From Xenorhabdus indica (GTDB lineage Bacteria > Pseudomonadota > Gammaproteobacteria > Enterobacterales > Enterobacteriaceae), in the NCBI RefSeq assembly GCF_014467235.1, contig NZ_NKHP01000004.1:140351-204350 (forward strand): a stretch of DNA of 64,000 nucleotides, in the 5' to 3' direction. Shown here piece by piece: positions 1 through 10,229 of this stretch. Within the stretch, counting starts at the first letter, position 1; each line of letters starts with the position of its first letter. The position numbers and the translations under genes were made by a program. The notes under the pieces are model-generated. The model was given only the letters and a program-made list of their open reading frames with translations. It was not told the DNA's origin and did no database searches.

Positions 1-282
1 TCGACGTGCATTGTAAAATTCCTGAACTAATTCAGGATCACGTTTAAACCCTTCAGGTGTAGCAATATCTTCAACACGATGCTCTTCCCATAAGCCATCA
101 GAAGAGCGAAAAGTTCTGATCCCTGACTCAGCGGAAATACCCGCTCCGGTCAGTACTACCACATGGGGATTTTTTATTTTATTTGCCAAGCGGATATCCC
201 TGTAAAAAATTTGCCTATGAAATCGCTGACGCCGCAGTCGCCTAATCTTACAGAATTTACTGAGCCGATGAATAACACGCAT
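1..282 (-). CDS. cobB: NAD-dependent protein deacylase CobB (sirtuin), 5' part only
   Basis: The first 94 codons are present; the rest lies beyond the left edge of the window. Sirtuins remove acetyl, succinyl and other acyl groups from lysines using NAD. The sirtuin NAD-binding signature [14 protein letters not shown] is at residues 47-60, followed by the [18 protein letters not shown] segment typical of enterobacterial CobB. The start ATG at 282 has an AAGGAG ribosome-binding site 8 nt upstream. About 40 basic residues precede the sirtuin core, as in the long form of E. coli CobB. In E. coli nagK lies between lolE and cobB; here it is missing, and the 186 bp between cobB and lolE hold no gene I can recognise. 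Confidence 0.95.
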   Translation of the reverse strand, partial: MRVIHRLSKFCKIRRLRRQRFHRQIFYRDIRLANKIKNPHVVVLTGAGISAESGIRTFRSSDGLWEEHRVEDIATPEGFKRDPELVQEFYNARR

Positions 283-468
283 ATGACCATCTCCTTAAAC
301 TACTCCTTTTTGAAGACCAGTGACTTTTAAAATCAGTCTCTTTAGGAACATTCCCTCAGCATCTGTTAATTTTACCGCTGTTCTATCCCGGACATGTTCA
401 AGCCGTCTTTTCTGCTCAGTTAACTCCGTAAGATAACGCGCTTAGGTAATAGTTAATACTATGGAATA

Positions 469-1716
469 TTATTGACCACTCAAAATCCGCGCTGGATCAA
501 GTTTACTGGCCCGACGAGCAGGATACCAACTGGCCAACAAGCTCAAGATAAGAGCTGTTGACAGCACATAGAAAATATCCATAGCATGTAACTCTGACGG
601 CAGAAAATCAATAAAATAGATATCCCCGGAAAGGAATTGATGCCCGAACAACCTTTCCATCCATTTAATGATAGCCGTCAAATTAAGCGATGTGAAAATT
701 CCAACAATAACGCCAATGATACTACCAACCATGCCAGTCAGTAATCCATACCATAAAAATATCGCCCTGATATGTCCATCTTTGGCACCCAATGTACGCA
801 GAATAGCGATATCACTGCTTTTATCTTTGACTGCCATAATAAGCGTTGAAACGATATTAAAACAAGCCACCCCAATGACCAGAATCATAGCCAGATACAT
901 GATGCCACGTATCATCTGAATATCGTTATACATGTAACCATAATCTTTAATCCACGTACTGATATAAACATATCTTCCTGTTGCTTTACCTGCATCCAAG
1001 ACTCTCTGTTCTGCGGCAAAAACATTGTCAGCTTTGATGGCAATGCCGGTAATACCATCACCATAATCCAGATATTGTTGCGCATCAGATAATGGGACCA
1101 AAGCTAAACGATGATCCAATAAACCACTCAACTGAAAAATTCCAGCAACCTGTAAACGGAGCCGTTTAGGTTGTAATAATTTCAGACTCGGATCGCTATT
1201 AGGTATCATGACTGTTAGCCAATCACCTTTCTTCACATTGAGTGAACTTGCCACTCCTTGTCCTAAAATCACCTGATGTTTTCCCGCCTGAAATGTTTGC
1301 CAGGCTCCGTTGCCAACAAACTGAGGCAAAGTACTGACATCAGGCTCAGTGGAAGGTTCTACTCCACGTACTTGAACAGCATGGAGTTTATCACCTCGCT
1401 CCATCAAACCGGTAAATTCGATATAAGGTGATGCTCCTACAATACCCGGAGTTCTTTTTACTTGTTCAAGTGCTCGTTCCCAATGCGGAAAAGGTTGTTC
1501 CACTGCAAAAATTTGCCCATGTGGTACAACAGAAAGTACCCGGTTTTTCAATTCACGCTCAAAACCATTCATGGCACTCAATCCGATAATCAACACCGCA
1601 ACACCGAGCATAATTCCCATTGTCGAAATAATTGAAATGAGAGAAACCATTCCCGCATACCGACGACCCCGGCTGAAACGTAATGCAGTGAACAATGCAA
1701 GAGGCAGATTTGCCAT
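469..1716 (-). CDS. lolE: Lipoprotein-releasing ABC transporter permease LolE
   Basis: Inner-membrane subunit of the LolCDE complex, which extracts outer-membrane lipoproteins from the inner membrane and hands them to LolA. The 415-residue protein has the FtsX/MacB-type layout: one N-terminal membrane segment (about 25-50), a large periplasmic domain, then three C-terminal segments (about 270-400). It ends with the family-typical [16 protein letters not shown]. The start codon overlaps the lolD stop by one base (TAATG), so translation is probably coupled. Length matches the E. coli protein (414). LolC and LolE are paralogues; the last-gene position and [19 protein letters not shown] near the N-terminus identify this one as LolE. 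Confidence 0.97.
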   Translation of the reverse strand: MANLPLALFTALRFSRGRRYAGMVSLISIISTMGIMLGVAVLIIGLSAMNGFERELKNRVLSVVPHGQIFAVEQPFPHWERALEQVKRTPGIVGASPYIEFTGLMERGDKLHAVQVRGVEPSTEPDVSTLPQFVGNGAWQTFQAGKHQVILGQGVASSLNVKKGDWLTVMIPNSDPSLKLLQPKRLRLQVAGIFQLSGLLDHRLALVPLSDAQQYLDYGDGITGIAIKADNVFAAEQRVLDAGKATGRYVYISTWIKDYGYMYNDIQMIRGIMYLAMILVIGVACFNIVSTLIMAVKDKSSDIAILRTLGAKDGHIRAIFLWYGLLTGMVGSIIGVIVGIFTSLNLTAIIKWMERLFGHQFLSGDIYFIDFLPSELHAMDIFYVLSTALILSLLASWYPARRASKLDPARILSGQ

Positions 1717-2417
1717 TACATTCCCCCCATTAGGGTTAATTCATCCTGTAAATATCCGTCGCGCATTTCTACCTGACGAGCCAATCGGTCAGCCAATTTC
1801 AGATCATGAGTTACTACCAAAAATGCCGTACCTTGCCGCTGATTCAGTTCTTTCAAAAGCTCAAAGATACTGTCAGCATTACGTTGATCAAGGTTGCCTG
1901 TCGGTTCATCTGCCAGTACTAATGATGGTTCATTGACTAATGCACGGGCAATGGCGACTCTTTGACGTTCTCCTCCTGATAATTCAGAAGGTCGATGGTG
2001 TGCCCGATTTTCCAATCCAACTGACGCCAGCATCTCCAGCGCCTTTTGTTGAGCCTGACGCTTTTTACCTCCGATAAGTAATGGCATAGCGACATTTTCT
2101 AGTGCATTGAAATCAGGTAGCAAATGATGAAACTGGTAAATAAAACCAATTTCACTGTTCCGTAATTGCGCTCGTCCGGAAGCAGACATCTTATTAAGAG
2201 ACTTTCCCTTGAAAAGAACTTCACCAGCAGTCGGTGAATCCAATCCACCAAGTAAGTGCAACAGAGTACTTTTGCCAGAACCAGAGCTCCCGACAATTGC
2301 CATCATTTCTCCCTGTTGCATAGAGAAAGTGACGTTTTTTAATACCTCTGTAGAAACCTGCCCTTCCTGATATTTTTTGCACAAATGATGACATAACAAT
2401 AAAGGTTGGTTACTCAT
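1716..2417 (-). CDS. lolD: Lipoprotein-releasing ABC transporter ATPase LolD
   Basis: ATPase that powers lipoprotein extraction by LolC/LolE. The 233-residue product has a Walker A motif GSSGSGKST (43-51), ABC signature LSGGERQ (146-152) and Walker B LVLADE (166-171). The open frame extends 27 codons further upstream, but I chose the ATG at 2417 because it gives MSNQPLLLC..., equals the E. coli length, and overlaps the lolC stop by 8 bases (ATGAGTAA), the usual arrangement in lolCDE operons. Middle gene of the operon. Confidence 0.97.
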   Translation of the reverse strand: MSNQPLLLCHHLCKKYQEGQVSTEVLKNVTFSMQQGEMMAIVGSSGSGKSTLLHLLGGLDSPTAGEVLFKGKSLNKMSASGRAQLRNSEIGFIYQFHHLLPDFNALENVAMPLLIGGKKRQAQQKALEMLASVGLENRAHHRPSELSGGERQRVAIARALVNEPSLVLADEPTGNLDQRNADSIFELLKELNQRQGTAFLVVTHDLKLADRLARQVEMRDGYLQDELTLMGGM

Positions 2418-3612
2418 AACGTAAAGCCTCAGCAGGTTGAATGGCAGCCGCGCGCCAGGAAGGGTATAAAGTTGATAGCAACGAGATAAACATGGCAATA
2501 ATGGCGATTATTACCACTTGAACAGGTTCAATGGCGACAGGTAACTGCATACCTTCAGTCAGCAGGCCGATAACGGGCATTAAATTATTTAACTGACTGG
2601 AAAGCAGTATTCCCAGTCCCGTTCCCAATAAAGCACCAATGATGCCCGCTCCTGCTCCCTGGATCATAAAAATAGTCATTATCTGACGACGGGTCAGCCC
2701 TTGTGTCTGCAAGATAGCAATCTCTCCTTGTTTTTCCATCACCAATAAAGAGAGGGAAGTAATAATATTGAAAGCAGCGACTGCAATGATCAGGCTAAGC
2801 AATAATCCCATCATGTTTTTTTCCATTCGCACAGCCTGAAAAAACTCTCCTTTGCGTTCACGCCAATCTTTCCAGATTAAATCTTTTGGCAGTGGTTGCT
2901 GGCTCAATTCATCCACTTTTAATGGCTCATTGAGGAACAAACGCCAGCCTGTAATATTATTAACGGGATAACGTAAAAGACGTGCTGCATCTTGCTGATT
3001 AACCAACATTTCTGTGTCATCAACTTCACTGTTAGCAAAGAATGTTCCAGCTACCGTAAATAAACGCTGACTGGGTATCCTCCCCATAGGAGTTAGTTGG
3101 CTGGCACTCGGCACAATAACACGAATTTGATCACCCCGTTTTACTCCCAATCTTGCCGCCAATTTTTCCCCCAAGATCACGGAATAACGACCCGGCTGTA
3201 ATTGGCCAGGGTCAACATCGACCGTATATTTTGCTAATGGGGTATATTCACCTGGCGTAATGCCCAACATCACTCCGACGCCCACATTACGGGCACTTTG
3301 CAGCACAACATCCCCCTGAACGAGCGGCTCGATGCGGGTAACACCTTTTAATCCTGAAAGTTGGCTATCAGGGTATTCAACAGGATTAATTGAACCTTTT
3401 TCTGAAGTAATGATTGCCTGAGGCATAAAACCCAAAATACTGGCTTCCAATGAACGCTCAAAACCGTTCATCACCGATAACACAGTAATTAATGCAGCCA
3501 CTCCCAATGTGATGCCAATGGCTGATAACCAAGAAACAAAGCGGCCAAACTTATCGACCGCGCGTCCGCGCATATAGCGCAATCCGATAAATAATGAGAC
3601 AGATTGAAACAT
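2410..3612 (-). CDS. lolC: Lipoprotein-releasing ABC transporter permease LolC
   Basis: First gene of the lolCDE operon; the LolC subunit recruits the periplasmic chaperone LolA. The 400-residue protein has the same fold as LolE: N-terminal membrane segment (about 25-50), periplasmic domain, and three C-terminal segments, ending [20 protein letters not shown]. The ATG at 3612 gives [16 protein letters not shown], matching the E. coli start; an in-frame ATG four codons upstream (3624) is possible. Neither has a strong Shine-Dalgarno, the better being GGCGGA just before 3612. The operon points away from mfd. Confidence 0.96.
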   Translation of the reverse strand: MFQSVSLFIGLRYMRGRAVDKFGRFVSWLSAIGITLGVAALITVLSVMNGFERSLEASILGFMPQAIITSEKGSINPVEYPDSQLSGLKGVTRIEPLVQGDVVLQSARNVGVGVMLGITPGEYTPLAKYTVDVDPGQLQPGRYSVILGEKLAARLGVKRGDQIRVIVPSASQLTPMGRIPSQRLFTVAGTFFANSEVDDTEMLVNQQDAARLLRYPVNNITGWRLFLNEPLKVDELSQQPLPKDLIWKDWRERKGEFFQAVRMEKNMMGLLLSLIIAVAAFNIITSLSLLVMEKQGEIAILQTQGLTRRQIMTIFMIQGAGAGIIGALLGTGLGILLSSQLNNLMPVIGLLTEGMQLPVAIEPVQVVIIAIIAMFISLLSTLYPSWRAAAIQPAEALRYE

Positions 3613-3867
3613 AGAATCCGCCATATCAAAGGGAGTTATTTAAAAACAATAGATTATTAGAAAAGGTCATATCTTATCTCTGTATTTTGCGTATTCACTT
3701 TTACATTGTATTTTTGCATACATATCCTGTACAAAACTCAATCCATATAGTTTATTGATTACATATTATCATCGTTTAACTGAGATTTGCTTATCCCTCT
3801 TCCAATTCCCACATTCAGTGAATTAATATATCGCCTCAATACAAACATTAAATCTGTTATTCCCCTG

Positions 3868-3896
3868 TTGCCAAAGCAAAGTGTTCAGGGATAATA
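3868..3896 (+). promoter_or_regulatory. Candidate sigma-70 promoter upstream of mfd
   Basis: TTGCCA at 3868-3873 is followed after 17 bp by ATAATA at 3891-3896 (or GATAAT at 3890 with 16 bp). It precedes the 26-codon ORF and mfd and is the best-looking promoter in the region. Prediction from sequence only. Confidence 0.4.
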
Positions 3897-3914
3897 AAGA
3901 GGAGTTGTACCTTC

Positions 3915-3995
3915 ATGGAGCCATTCATACTTCGGTTCTGTGTTTTTTACTTTCTCTCAACCTTGCCTCTCAACCTGCCAGCATATTTATTGTAA
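3915..3995 (+). CDS. Possible 26-residue hydrophobic small protein or mfd leader peptide
   Basis: ATG at 3915 is preceded by AGAGGAG at a somewhat long spacing of about 12 nt and lies just downstream of the candidate mfd promoter. The peptide (MEPFILRFCVFYFLSTLPLN..., 26 aa) is strongly hydrophobic and could span a membrane. I do not recognise it. It ends 62 bp before mfd, so it could be a small membrane protein, a leader peptide or chance. Confidence 0.22.
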   Translation: MEPFILRFCVFYFLSTLPLNLPAYLL

Positions 3996-4057
3996 AGGCT
4001 ACTGGGTTAAAAATGTGTTGGGAATGGACTGAATCTTAGAGAACACATTAAACGCTT

Positions 4058-7000
4058 ATGTCCGCAAAATATCGTTACCAACTTCCTGAACGTCGCGGTG
4101 ATATCCGCCAATTAGGCCACCTGATCGGCACTGCTTGCGCCATCGAATGCGCTGAAATCATTGAACGTCACTCAGGGCCTGTTCTGCTAGTAACAAAAGA
4201 TATGCAGAATGCCTTACGGTTACGTGATGAAATTCCACAATTCACCCATGCCCAAATAAACATACTGTCAGATTGGGAAACATTGCCTTACGATAGTTTT
4301 TCACCCCACCAGGAAATCATTTCAAACCGTTTATCTACCCTGTATCAATTACCTTTCATGATGAAAGGTGTTCTTATCTTACCTGTGAATACATTGATGC
4401 AGCGGGTTTGCCCGCATGAATACCTCAGAGGGCATGCTTTGATCATGAATAAAGGGCAACGACTTTCCCGTGACAAATTACGTGCTGATCTGGAACAAGC
4501 CGGTTATCGCAGTGTGGATCAAGTGCTTGAGCATGGTGAATTTGCCACACGTGGCGCCCTGTTTGATCTCTTCCCTATGGGGAGTGAACACCCTTACCGT
4601 ATCGATTTTTTTGATGATGAAATCGATAGTCTGCGCACTTTTGACGTGGACAGCCAACGTACACTCATGGAAGTGGAAAAAATCAATTTACTGCCTGCCC
4701 ATGAATTCCCAACAGATAAAGAAGCTATCGAATTATTTCGCAGCCAATGGCGTGAGCAGTTTGAAGTTCGCCGTGATGCTGAACATATTTATCAGCAAGT
4801 CAGTAAAAAAACGCTACCGGCAGGTATTGAATACTGGCAGCCATTATTTTTTGAGCAGCCTTTATCCACACTCTTTGATTATCTGCCAGAAAACACCCTG
4901 CTTATTACACAAGACCTAATGGCAACAGCCGAACGTTTTTGGCAGGACACAGGACAACGTTTTGAGAGCCGTAAAGTTGACCCAATGCGGCCATTATTGC
5001 CACCTGAACGAATTTGGCTTCCTGTCGATAAGCTATTCGCTGAATTGAAAAATTGGCCCCGCCTCCAAATCAGAAACGAAGAACTGCCACAAAAGGCCGG
5101 GAGTATTAATCTCGCTTACCAGCCTTTACCCGATGTATCCGTTGCTGCGCATCAAAAAGCCCCTTTGGATAAAGTGCACCGTTTTATAGAACAATTTAAC
5201 GGTAAGATCATTTTTTCAGTGGAAAGTGAAGGACGTCGGGAGTCTGTAAACGAATTACTATCGCGGATCAAAATTCATCCAATAAAAATACAACAGTTGG
5301 CGGATGCTAAGGAGCCAGGCTGTTTTTTAATGATCGGTGCAGCAGAACAAGGCTTCGTTGATGAGGAGAAAAAACTAGCCCTGATCTGTGAAAGCGACAT
5401 GCTTGGTGAGCGAGTAAGTCGTCGCCGTCAAGATAACCGTCGCACAATCAATACTGATACCTTGATCCGTAATCTTGCAGAATTGCGTCATGGTCAACCC
5501 GTTGTACACCTTGAACATGGGGTTGGACGCTATCAAGGGCTAACGACACTGGAAGCAGGCGGAATTAAGGCTGAATACCTCATCCTGACCTACTCCGGGG
5601 AGGACAAATTGTATGTCCCCGTCTCTTCCCTACACTTAATCAGTCGTTACGCTGGAGGAGCAGAGGAAAATGCACCTCTGCACAAACTTGGTGGTGATGC
5701 CTGGAATAAAGCACGCCAGAAAGCAGCAGAAAAAGTCCGTGATGTCGCGGCTGAGTTACTGGATGTATATGCGCGGCGTGCCATTAAGCCTGGTTTTGCG
5801 TTTAAGCACGATCGGGAGCAGTATCAACTGTTCTGCCAGAGTTTCCCGTTCGATACAACACCGGATCAAGAACAAACCATCAATGCCGTATTGAGTGATA
5901 TGTGTCAGCCCATCGCCATGGACAGGCTGGTATGTGGTGATGTTGGTTTCGGTAAGACAGAAGTGGCAATGCGCGCTGCTTTTACCGCTATCAATAATAA
6001 TAAACAGGTCGCCATCTTAGTTCCGACTACTCTACTGGCTCAACAGCATTATGATAATTTCCGCGATCGTTTTGCGAATTGGCCTGTACATATTGAAGTT
6101 ATGTCCCGATTCCGTAGTGCTAAAGAACAGCAACAAGTTATAAATATGGCGGAAGAGGGTAAAGTCGATATTATCATCGGCACTCATAAACTGTTACAGA
6201 ATGATCTCCGTTGGAAAGATCTGGGATTGTTGGTTGTTGATGAAGAACACCGCTTTGGTGTTCGTCACAAAGAGCGTATTAAGGCTATCCGTGCAAATGT
6301 TGATGTTCTGACCATGACAGCAACCCCCATTCCCCGAACACTCAATATGGCAATGAGTGGTATGCGAGATTTATCAATTATTGCCACCCCCCCCGCGCGT
6401 CGTCTGGCAGTGAAAACCTTTGTGCGTGAATATGATAGTTTAGTGGTTCGAGAATCTATCCTGCGTGAAATTTTACGTGGTGGTCAGGTTTATTATCTTT
6501 ATAACGATGTTGAGAATATTGAGAAAGCAAAAAATCGATTGGAAGAATTAGTTCCTGAAGCCAGAATCGTTGTCGGCCATGGGCAAATGCGCGAACGTGA
6601 TCTGGAGCGGGTCATGGCAGATTTTCATCATCAGCGTTTTAATGTGCTGATATGTACTACGATTATTGAAACAGGTATTGATATTCCTACAGCCAATACC
6701 ATTATTATTGAACGCGCAGACCATTTTGGTCTGGCTCAATTGCATCAATTGCGGGGACGTGTTGGCCGCTCTCACCATCAGGCTTATGCTTATTTACTGA
6801 CTCCTCATCCAAAGGCGATGACCACAGACGCCCAGAAACGGCTGGAAGCAATTGCCTCCCTTGAAGATCTAGGGGCAGGATTTGCGTTGGCAACTCATGA
6901 TCTGGAAATCAGGGGAGCCGGTGAACTTCTGGGCGAAGATCAAAGTGGTCAAATGGCAAGTATCGGTTTCACTCTCTATATGGAGTTACTGGAAAGTGCG

Positions 7001-7498
7001 GTTGATGCACTCAAAGATGGGCGAGAGCCATCACTTGAGGATCTCACCACTAACCAAACCGAAGTAGAACTACGCATGCCAGTACTTTTGCCCGATGATT
7101 ATATTCCTGATGTGAATATGCGCCTTTCTTTCTATAAACGTATTGCGAGTGCTCAAAATGACGATGAGCTGGCAGAATTGAAGGTTGAATTAATTGACCG
7201 ATTCGGTATTTTACCTGATCCGGGCAGACAGTTATTGCAATCTGCTTCTATCCGCCTGACGGCCCAAAAGTTGGGAATTAGACGCATAGAAGCCCATGAG
7301 AAAGGTGGCTTTATTGAATTTAGCCAAAACAACAAAGTGGATCTCAATTACCTCATCGACTTATTGCAAACTCAGCCCAATATTTACCGACTGGACGGGC
7401 CTTCTAAATTAAAATTCATGACTGATTTAACCGAAAGGGCCACACGTTTATCGTTCATCCAAACATTATTGGAAACATTTGAACAACATCAGATATAA
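4058..7498 (+). CDS. mfd: Transcription-repair coupling factor Mfd
   Basis: DNA translocase that removes RNA polymerase stalled at lesions and recruits UvrA to start nucleotide excision repair. The 1146-residue protein (E. coli 1148) has the UvrB-like N-terminal module, the RNA polymerase interaction domain around 470-550 (HLEHGVGRYQGL), and a RecG-like translocase core with Walker A GDVGFGKTE (627-635), DEEH box (728-731), TATPIPRT motif III and the QLRGRVGRS motif VI. The C-terminal TRCF domain (about 1000-1146) follows. Monocistronic as far as seen; an ERIC-like repeat lies immediately downstream. Confidence 0.99.
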   Translation: MSAKYRYQLPERRGDIRQLGHLIGTACAIECAEIIERHSGPVLLVTKDMQNALRLRDEIPQFTHAQINILSDWETLPYDSFSPHQEIISNRLSTLYQLPFMMKGVLILPVNTLMQRVCPHEYLRGHALIMNKGQRLSRDKLRADLEQAGYRSVDQVLEHGEFATRGALFDLFPMGSEHPYRIDFFDDEIDSLRTFDVDSQRTLMEVEKINLLPAHEFPTDKEAIELFRSQWREQFEVRRDAEHIYQQVSKKTLPAGIEYWQPLFFEQPLSTLFDYLPENTLLITQDLMATAERFWQDTGQRFESRKVDPMRPLLPPERIWLPVDKLFAELKNWPRLQIRNEELPQKAGSINLAYQPLPDVSVAAHQKAPLDKVHRFIEQFNGKIIFSVESEGRRESVNELLSRIKIHPIKIQQLADAKEPGCFLMIGAAEQGFVDEEKKLALICESDMLGERVSRRRQDNRRTINTDTLIRNLAELRHGQPVVHLEHGVGRYQGLTTLEAGGIKAEYLILTYSGEDKLYVPVSSLHLISRYAGGAEENAPLHKLGGDAWNKARQKAAEKVRDVAAELLDVYARRAIKPGFAFKHDREQYQLFCQSFPFDTTPDQEQTINAVLSDMCQPIAMDRLVCGDVGFGKTEVAMRAAFTAINNNKQVAILVPTTLLAQQHYDNFRDRFANWPVHIEVMSRFRSAKEQQQVINMAEEGKVDIIIGTHKLLQNDLRWKDLGLLVVDEEHRFGVRHKERIKAIRANVDVLTMTATPIPRTLNMAMSGMRDLSIIATPPARRLAVKTFVREYDSLVVRESILREILRGGQVYYLYNDVENIEKAKNRLEELVPEARIVVGHGQMRERDLERVMADFHHQRFNVLICTTIIETGIDIPTANTIIIERADHFGLAQLHQLRGRVGRSHHQAYAYLLTPHPKAMTTDAQKRLEAIASLEDLGAGFALATHDLEIRGAGELLGEDQSGQMASIGFTLYMELLESAVDALKDGREPSLEDLTTNQTEVELRMPVLLPDDYIPDVNMRLSFYKRIASAQNDDELAELKVELIDRFGILPDPGRQLLQSASIRLTAQKLGIRRIEAHEKGGFIEFSQNNKVDLNYLIDLLQTQPNIYRLDGPSKLKFMTDLTERATRLSFIQTLLETFEQHQI

Positions 7499-7506
7499 CA
7501 GCGACT

Positions 7507-7590
7507 ATACCTAATAAATTTCGAGTTGTGTCGCGGCGGCCAGGAAACCAATCCCCAGGAGCATAGGCCACTATGTGACTGGGGGAGCAG
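7507..7590. repeat. ERIC-like intergenic repeat (IRU), partial
   Basis: The sequence right after mfd contains ATAAATTTCGAGTTG and then the ERIC core: AATCCCCAGGAGCATAG, a short loop, and CTATGTGACTGGGG. CCCCA (7553-7557) and CATAG (7562-7566) pair with CTATG (7571-7575) and TGGGG (7580-7584). It matches the well-known enterobacterial repetitive intergenic consensus in its central hairpin, but the 3' arm is degenerate. It could shape the 3' end of the mfd mRNA. I noticed no second copy in the window. Confidence 0.75.
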
Positions 7591-7613
7591 CTCTTTTTTG
7601 AAACAGCCTGTTT

Positions 7614-8081
7614 CTACAAATACGGAGTGAGAATTAATCTCCCCTTTTCATCCAAAGGAATGGTTTGTTTTGGTTTATGTGTCACTCTCACCTTACCAGG
7701 TTTATCACCGATCATATAAATAACGTCATACCCAATAATACGTTTTTCCTTGACATAAACCATGACACAATTTTTTAATTGAGAATAGTTCAATGCATGA
7801 TATTCTCTTTTTATATTTAACATTTCAATAAGAGTGAACATACTATTCTTATATACAGAAAAATGGTTATTCTCAATATTTCCCAATCCGATTAGAAATG
7901 GTAACATACCCCCATTACAATAATATTGATGAACATAAGCCATTGTTTTTATAGGCTCTGAAGAGATCACTTGCGCAATTTTAGGCTGTGGGTTTTTAAA
8001 ATAAAATATTGCAGCGATACCAACGGCAATCATAACAATCAGAGAGTAAATCCCACACTGCCTTGTCTTTAGTTTACTCAC
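7614..8081 (-). CDS. Divergent YcfJ/UmoD-family protein without glycine zipper
   Basis: A 155-residue protein with one N-terminal membrane or signal segment (about 11-28). Two blocks resemble E. coli YcfJ (UmoD of Proteus, an upregulator of flhDC): AQVISSEPIKT near residue 36 and a C-terminal block GYDVIYMIGDKPGKVRV...IPLDEKGRLIL. The glycine-zipper stretch that lies between these blocks in YcfJ is replaced by a non-repetitive segment. Position between ndh and mfd is also that of E. coli ycfJ. The start is GTG at 8081 with AAGGTG upstream. It may sense envelope state as UmoD does, but the loss of the zipper makes function uncertain. Comparison is from memory, not alignment. Confidence 0.6.
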   Translation of the reverse strand: MSKLKTRQCGIYSLIVMIAVGIAAIFYFKNPQPKIAQVISSEPIKTMAYVHQYYCNGGMLPFLIGLGNIENNHFSVYKNSMFTLIEMLNIKREYHALNYSQLKNCVMVYVKEKRIIGYDVIYMIGDKPGKVRVTHKPKQTIPLDEKGRLILTPYL

Positions 8082-8547
8082 ATAGCACCTTGTTATATTA
8101 ATAATTTTATATTCTCCTGAATTTAAACATATTCATTAACTATTTGTAGAAACCAAAAATGCGTTCAATTCATTATTAAGAAAAATCCTATGAGGCCACT
8201 AAAATAAATGCTATCAATATTTCAGTCTTTTGATTTTTATTAAGATTTAAAATCTGTTGAATAGAGTTTTTTCATTCAATTTATATCCTCTATTCTTTAT
8301 ACATCATTAGACTGAATATTTTTACTAAATTTTTTCAATTTTTACATATTGACATACATTGTTATGCCATAGTTACCTAATTAAAACTAGCCTTATTACA
8401 AGGATTAAACAGGTTTAAAAAACAATAGAGAAATAATTATGAAAGGTATAACAAAAAATATAATAAATAATCAAGACAAAATAATGTTTAATGGTTCATC
8501 TGAAATATTTTGGATATCTTAAATCCAGATGAACCACTTTAACCCAA
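8082..8547. other. AT-rich intergenic region between the ycfJ-like gene and ndh
   Basis: 466 bp with very low GC. It must hold the promoter of the ycfJ-like gene and the end of ndh. I see an 11-bp inverted repeat near ndh (listed) and a TTGACA at 8349-8354 without a convincing -10 element. A 27-codon ORF at 8439-8522 overlaps the inverted repeat and is not credible. Confidence 0.5.
8492..8536 (-). terminator. Inverted repeat downstream of ndh, possible terminator
   Basis: TGGTTCATCTG (8492-8502) pairs perfectly with CAGATGAACCA (8526-8536) over 11 bp, 12 bp beyond the ndh stop. The loop is 23 nt and contains a smaller GGAT/ATCC stem. There is no strong T tract afterwards, so it may stabilise the mRNA end rather than terminate. 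Confidence 0.45.
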
Positions 8548-9852
8548 TTAATGCAATTTCAAACGTGGACGAATAACACGGTTAATTCCACCAACCAACA
8601 TCATTAGGCCTGTTTTAATATATCCATGTAATGCAACCTGATGCATGCGGTATAAAGAGATATAAACAATACGTGCAATACGCCCTTCTACCATCATGGA
8701 GCCACGCATCAAGTTACCCATCAAACTACCAACTGTACTGAATTTAGATAAAGATACCAGTGAACCGTGATCTTTATACACATACTCCTTCAGTGATTTC
8801 TCATTCAATAGAGCCAAGATGTTGTTATAACAACGACTTGCCATTTGGTGAGCAGACTGAGCGCGTGGAGGAACAAAACCTCCCTCTTTTTTCGGGCATG
8901 ATGCACAATCGCCGATAGCAAAAATATTGTCATCCAATGTTGACTGCAAAGTAGGTTTTACTACCAACTGATTTATGCGGTTTGTTTCCAGTCCCCCAAT
9001 CTCTTTCATAAAATCAGGCGCCTTAATTCCCGCAGCCCAAACCATTAAAGAAGCCTTGATCTGTTCACCATCTTTGGTGTTCAATCCATGTTCATCTGCA
9101 CTGGTTACCATAGTTTTGGTTAAGACTTTAACACCAAGTTTGGTTAATTCCTGATGTGCAGCACTGGAAATACGTGGCGGCAATGCCGGCAGAATTCGTT
9201 CACCAGCCTCAACCAAAGTCACATTCAATGCGTCTGAATTCAGACTTTCGAAACCATAACTGTTCAACTGTTTAACGGCGTTATACAGCTCTGCTGAAAG
9301 CTCAACACCTGTTGCGCCACCGCCAACAATCGCAATGTTAACTTTCTCTTCCGCACATTGATTTGCAGAATATTTCAGAAACAGGTTTAACATCTCATTG
9401 TGGAAACGATGTGCTTGTTGTGGGTTATCAAGGAAAATACAGTTTTCTCTTACACCTGCCGTACCGAAATCATTCGATTGGCTACCCAATGCCATGACAA
9501 GAATGTCGTAAGCCAACTCACGCTCTGGTACGAGTAAATCATCACTTTCATTGCGGATCTCAGCCAGTGTGACTTTCTTTCCTTCACGATCGATATTTGT
9601 AAATGTGCCTAACTGGAAGTTAAAGTAATGGTTACTGGCATGGGCCAGATAACTTAATGCATCAACACCATCATCAAGAGAGCCTGTTGCAACTTCATGC
9701 AATAATGGCTTCCATAAGTGGCTGTTGTTGCGATCTACCAAAGTAATTTCGGCTTTTTGCTTACGTCCTAATTTATGTCCCAAACGTGTTGCCAGCTCTA
9801 AACCACCAGCCCCCCCACCAATAATGACAATTCTTGTCTTTGGCGTTGTCAT
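8548..9852 (-). CDS. ndh: NADH:quinone oxidoreductase type II (NDH-2)
   Basis: Single-subunit, non-proton-pumping NADH dehydrogenase that feeds electrons to quinone at the inner-membrane surface. The 434-residue protein (identical length to E. coli Ndh) has an FAD-binding GGGAGG at 12-17, the NADH-binding GGGATG at 177-182, and the second FAD segment [10 protein letters not shown] near 310-320. The C-terminal region (about 390-434) is the amphipathic membrane anchor. Neighbours are nagZ upstream and the ycfJ-like gene downstream; E. coli has ycfP and ycfJ in these places. In E. coli ndh is repressed by FNR; a perfect FNR-type site lies about 380 bp upstream here. Confidence 0.98.
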   Translation of the reverse strand: MTTPKTRIVIIGGGAGGLELATRLGHKLGRKQKAEITLVDRNNSHLWKPLLHEVATGSLDDGVDALSYLAHASNHYFNFQLGTFTNIDREGKKVTLAEIRNESDDLLVPERELAYDILVMALGSQSNDFGTAGVRENCIFLDNPQQAHRFHNEMLNLFLKYSANQCAEEKVNIAIVGGGATGVELSAELYNAVKQLNSYGFESLNSDALNVTLVEAGERILPALPPRISSAAHQELTKLGVKVLTKTMVTSADEHGLNTKDGEQIKASLMVWAAGIKAPDFMKEIGGLETNRINQLVVKPTLQSTLDDNIFAIGDCASCPKKEGGFVPPRAQSAHQMASRCYNNILALLNEKSLKEYVYKDHGSLVSLSKFSTVGSLMGNLMRGSMMVEGRIARIVYISLYRMHQVALHGYIKTGLMMLVGGINRVIRPRLKLH

Positions 9853-10065
9853 AACTACCCCACTGAAAATACAACTAATGTTATGTAAAGCGCTAAAACA
9901 ATTTTTGGATAACGTTCTTAAATAACATCAGGCATAATAAATTTCGCACTGAAAATATCTCCAGAATATCATGGCTAGTCAGTAGGTCATACCAAAAATA
10001 GCCCCTATCAAATTCTTTTGATTAATTAGACGCCAATCACAAAATTTGTGTACTTAGTTTTAATT

Positions 10066-10085
10066 AATCAGACTTAAATCTGATT
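10066..10085. repeat. Palindrome AATCAGA-N6-TCTGATT upstream of ndh
   Basis: AATCAGA (10066-10072) and TCTGATT (10079-10085) are perfect inverted repeats separated by 6 nt, about 215 bp upstream of the ndh start. It has the size of a regulator operator but I do not recognise the regulator. Confidence 0.35.
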
Positions 10086-10229
10086 TATAAAAATTTGTAA
10101 TTTACAATGTTAACATTATGTGATTTATGAGGTTTTCTGACAAAATGATATTTTGGAACCAATTTCAAGGAGAAATAGATATAAAGCAACAAAAGAGATA
10201 GGATCACCAGACAGTAATCCTACCTAGAT

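Larger units (their letters stand above)
3613..4057. other. Intergenic region between lolC and mfd
   Basis: This 445 bp AT-rich divergent region should carry promoters for both lolCDE and mfd. The only elements I can support are one sigma-70-like promoter pointing towards mfd and a short hydrophobic ORF, both listed separately. In E. coli the gene ycfT lies between mfd and lolC; nothing resembling it is seen. Confidence 0.6.

Noticed and set aside
8439..8522. 27-codon ORF upstream of ndh terminator region
   Set aside because: It overlaps the 11-bp inverted repeat near the ndh stop, has a poor ribosome-binding site and low-complexity AT-rich codons.
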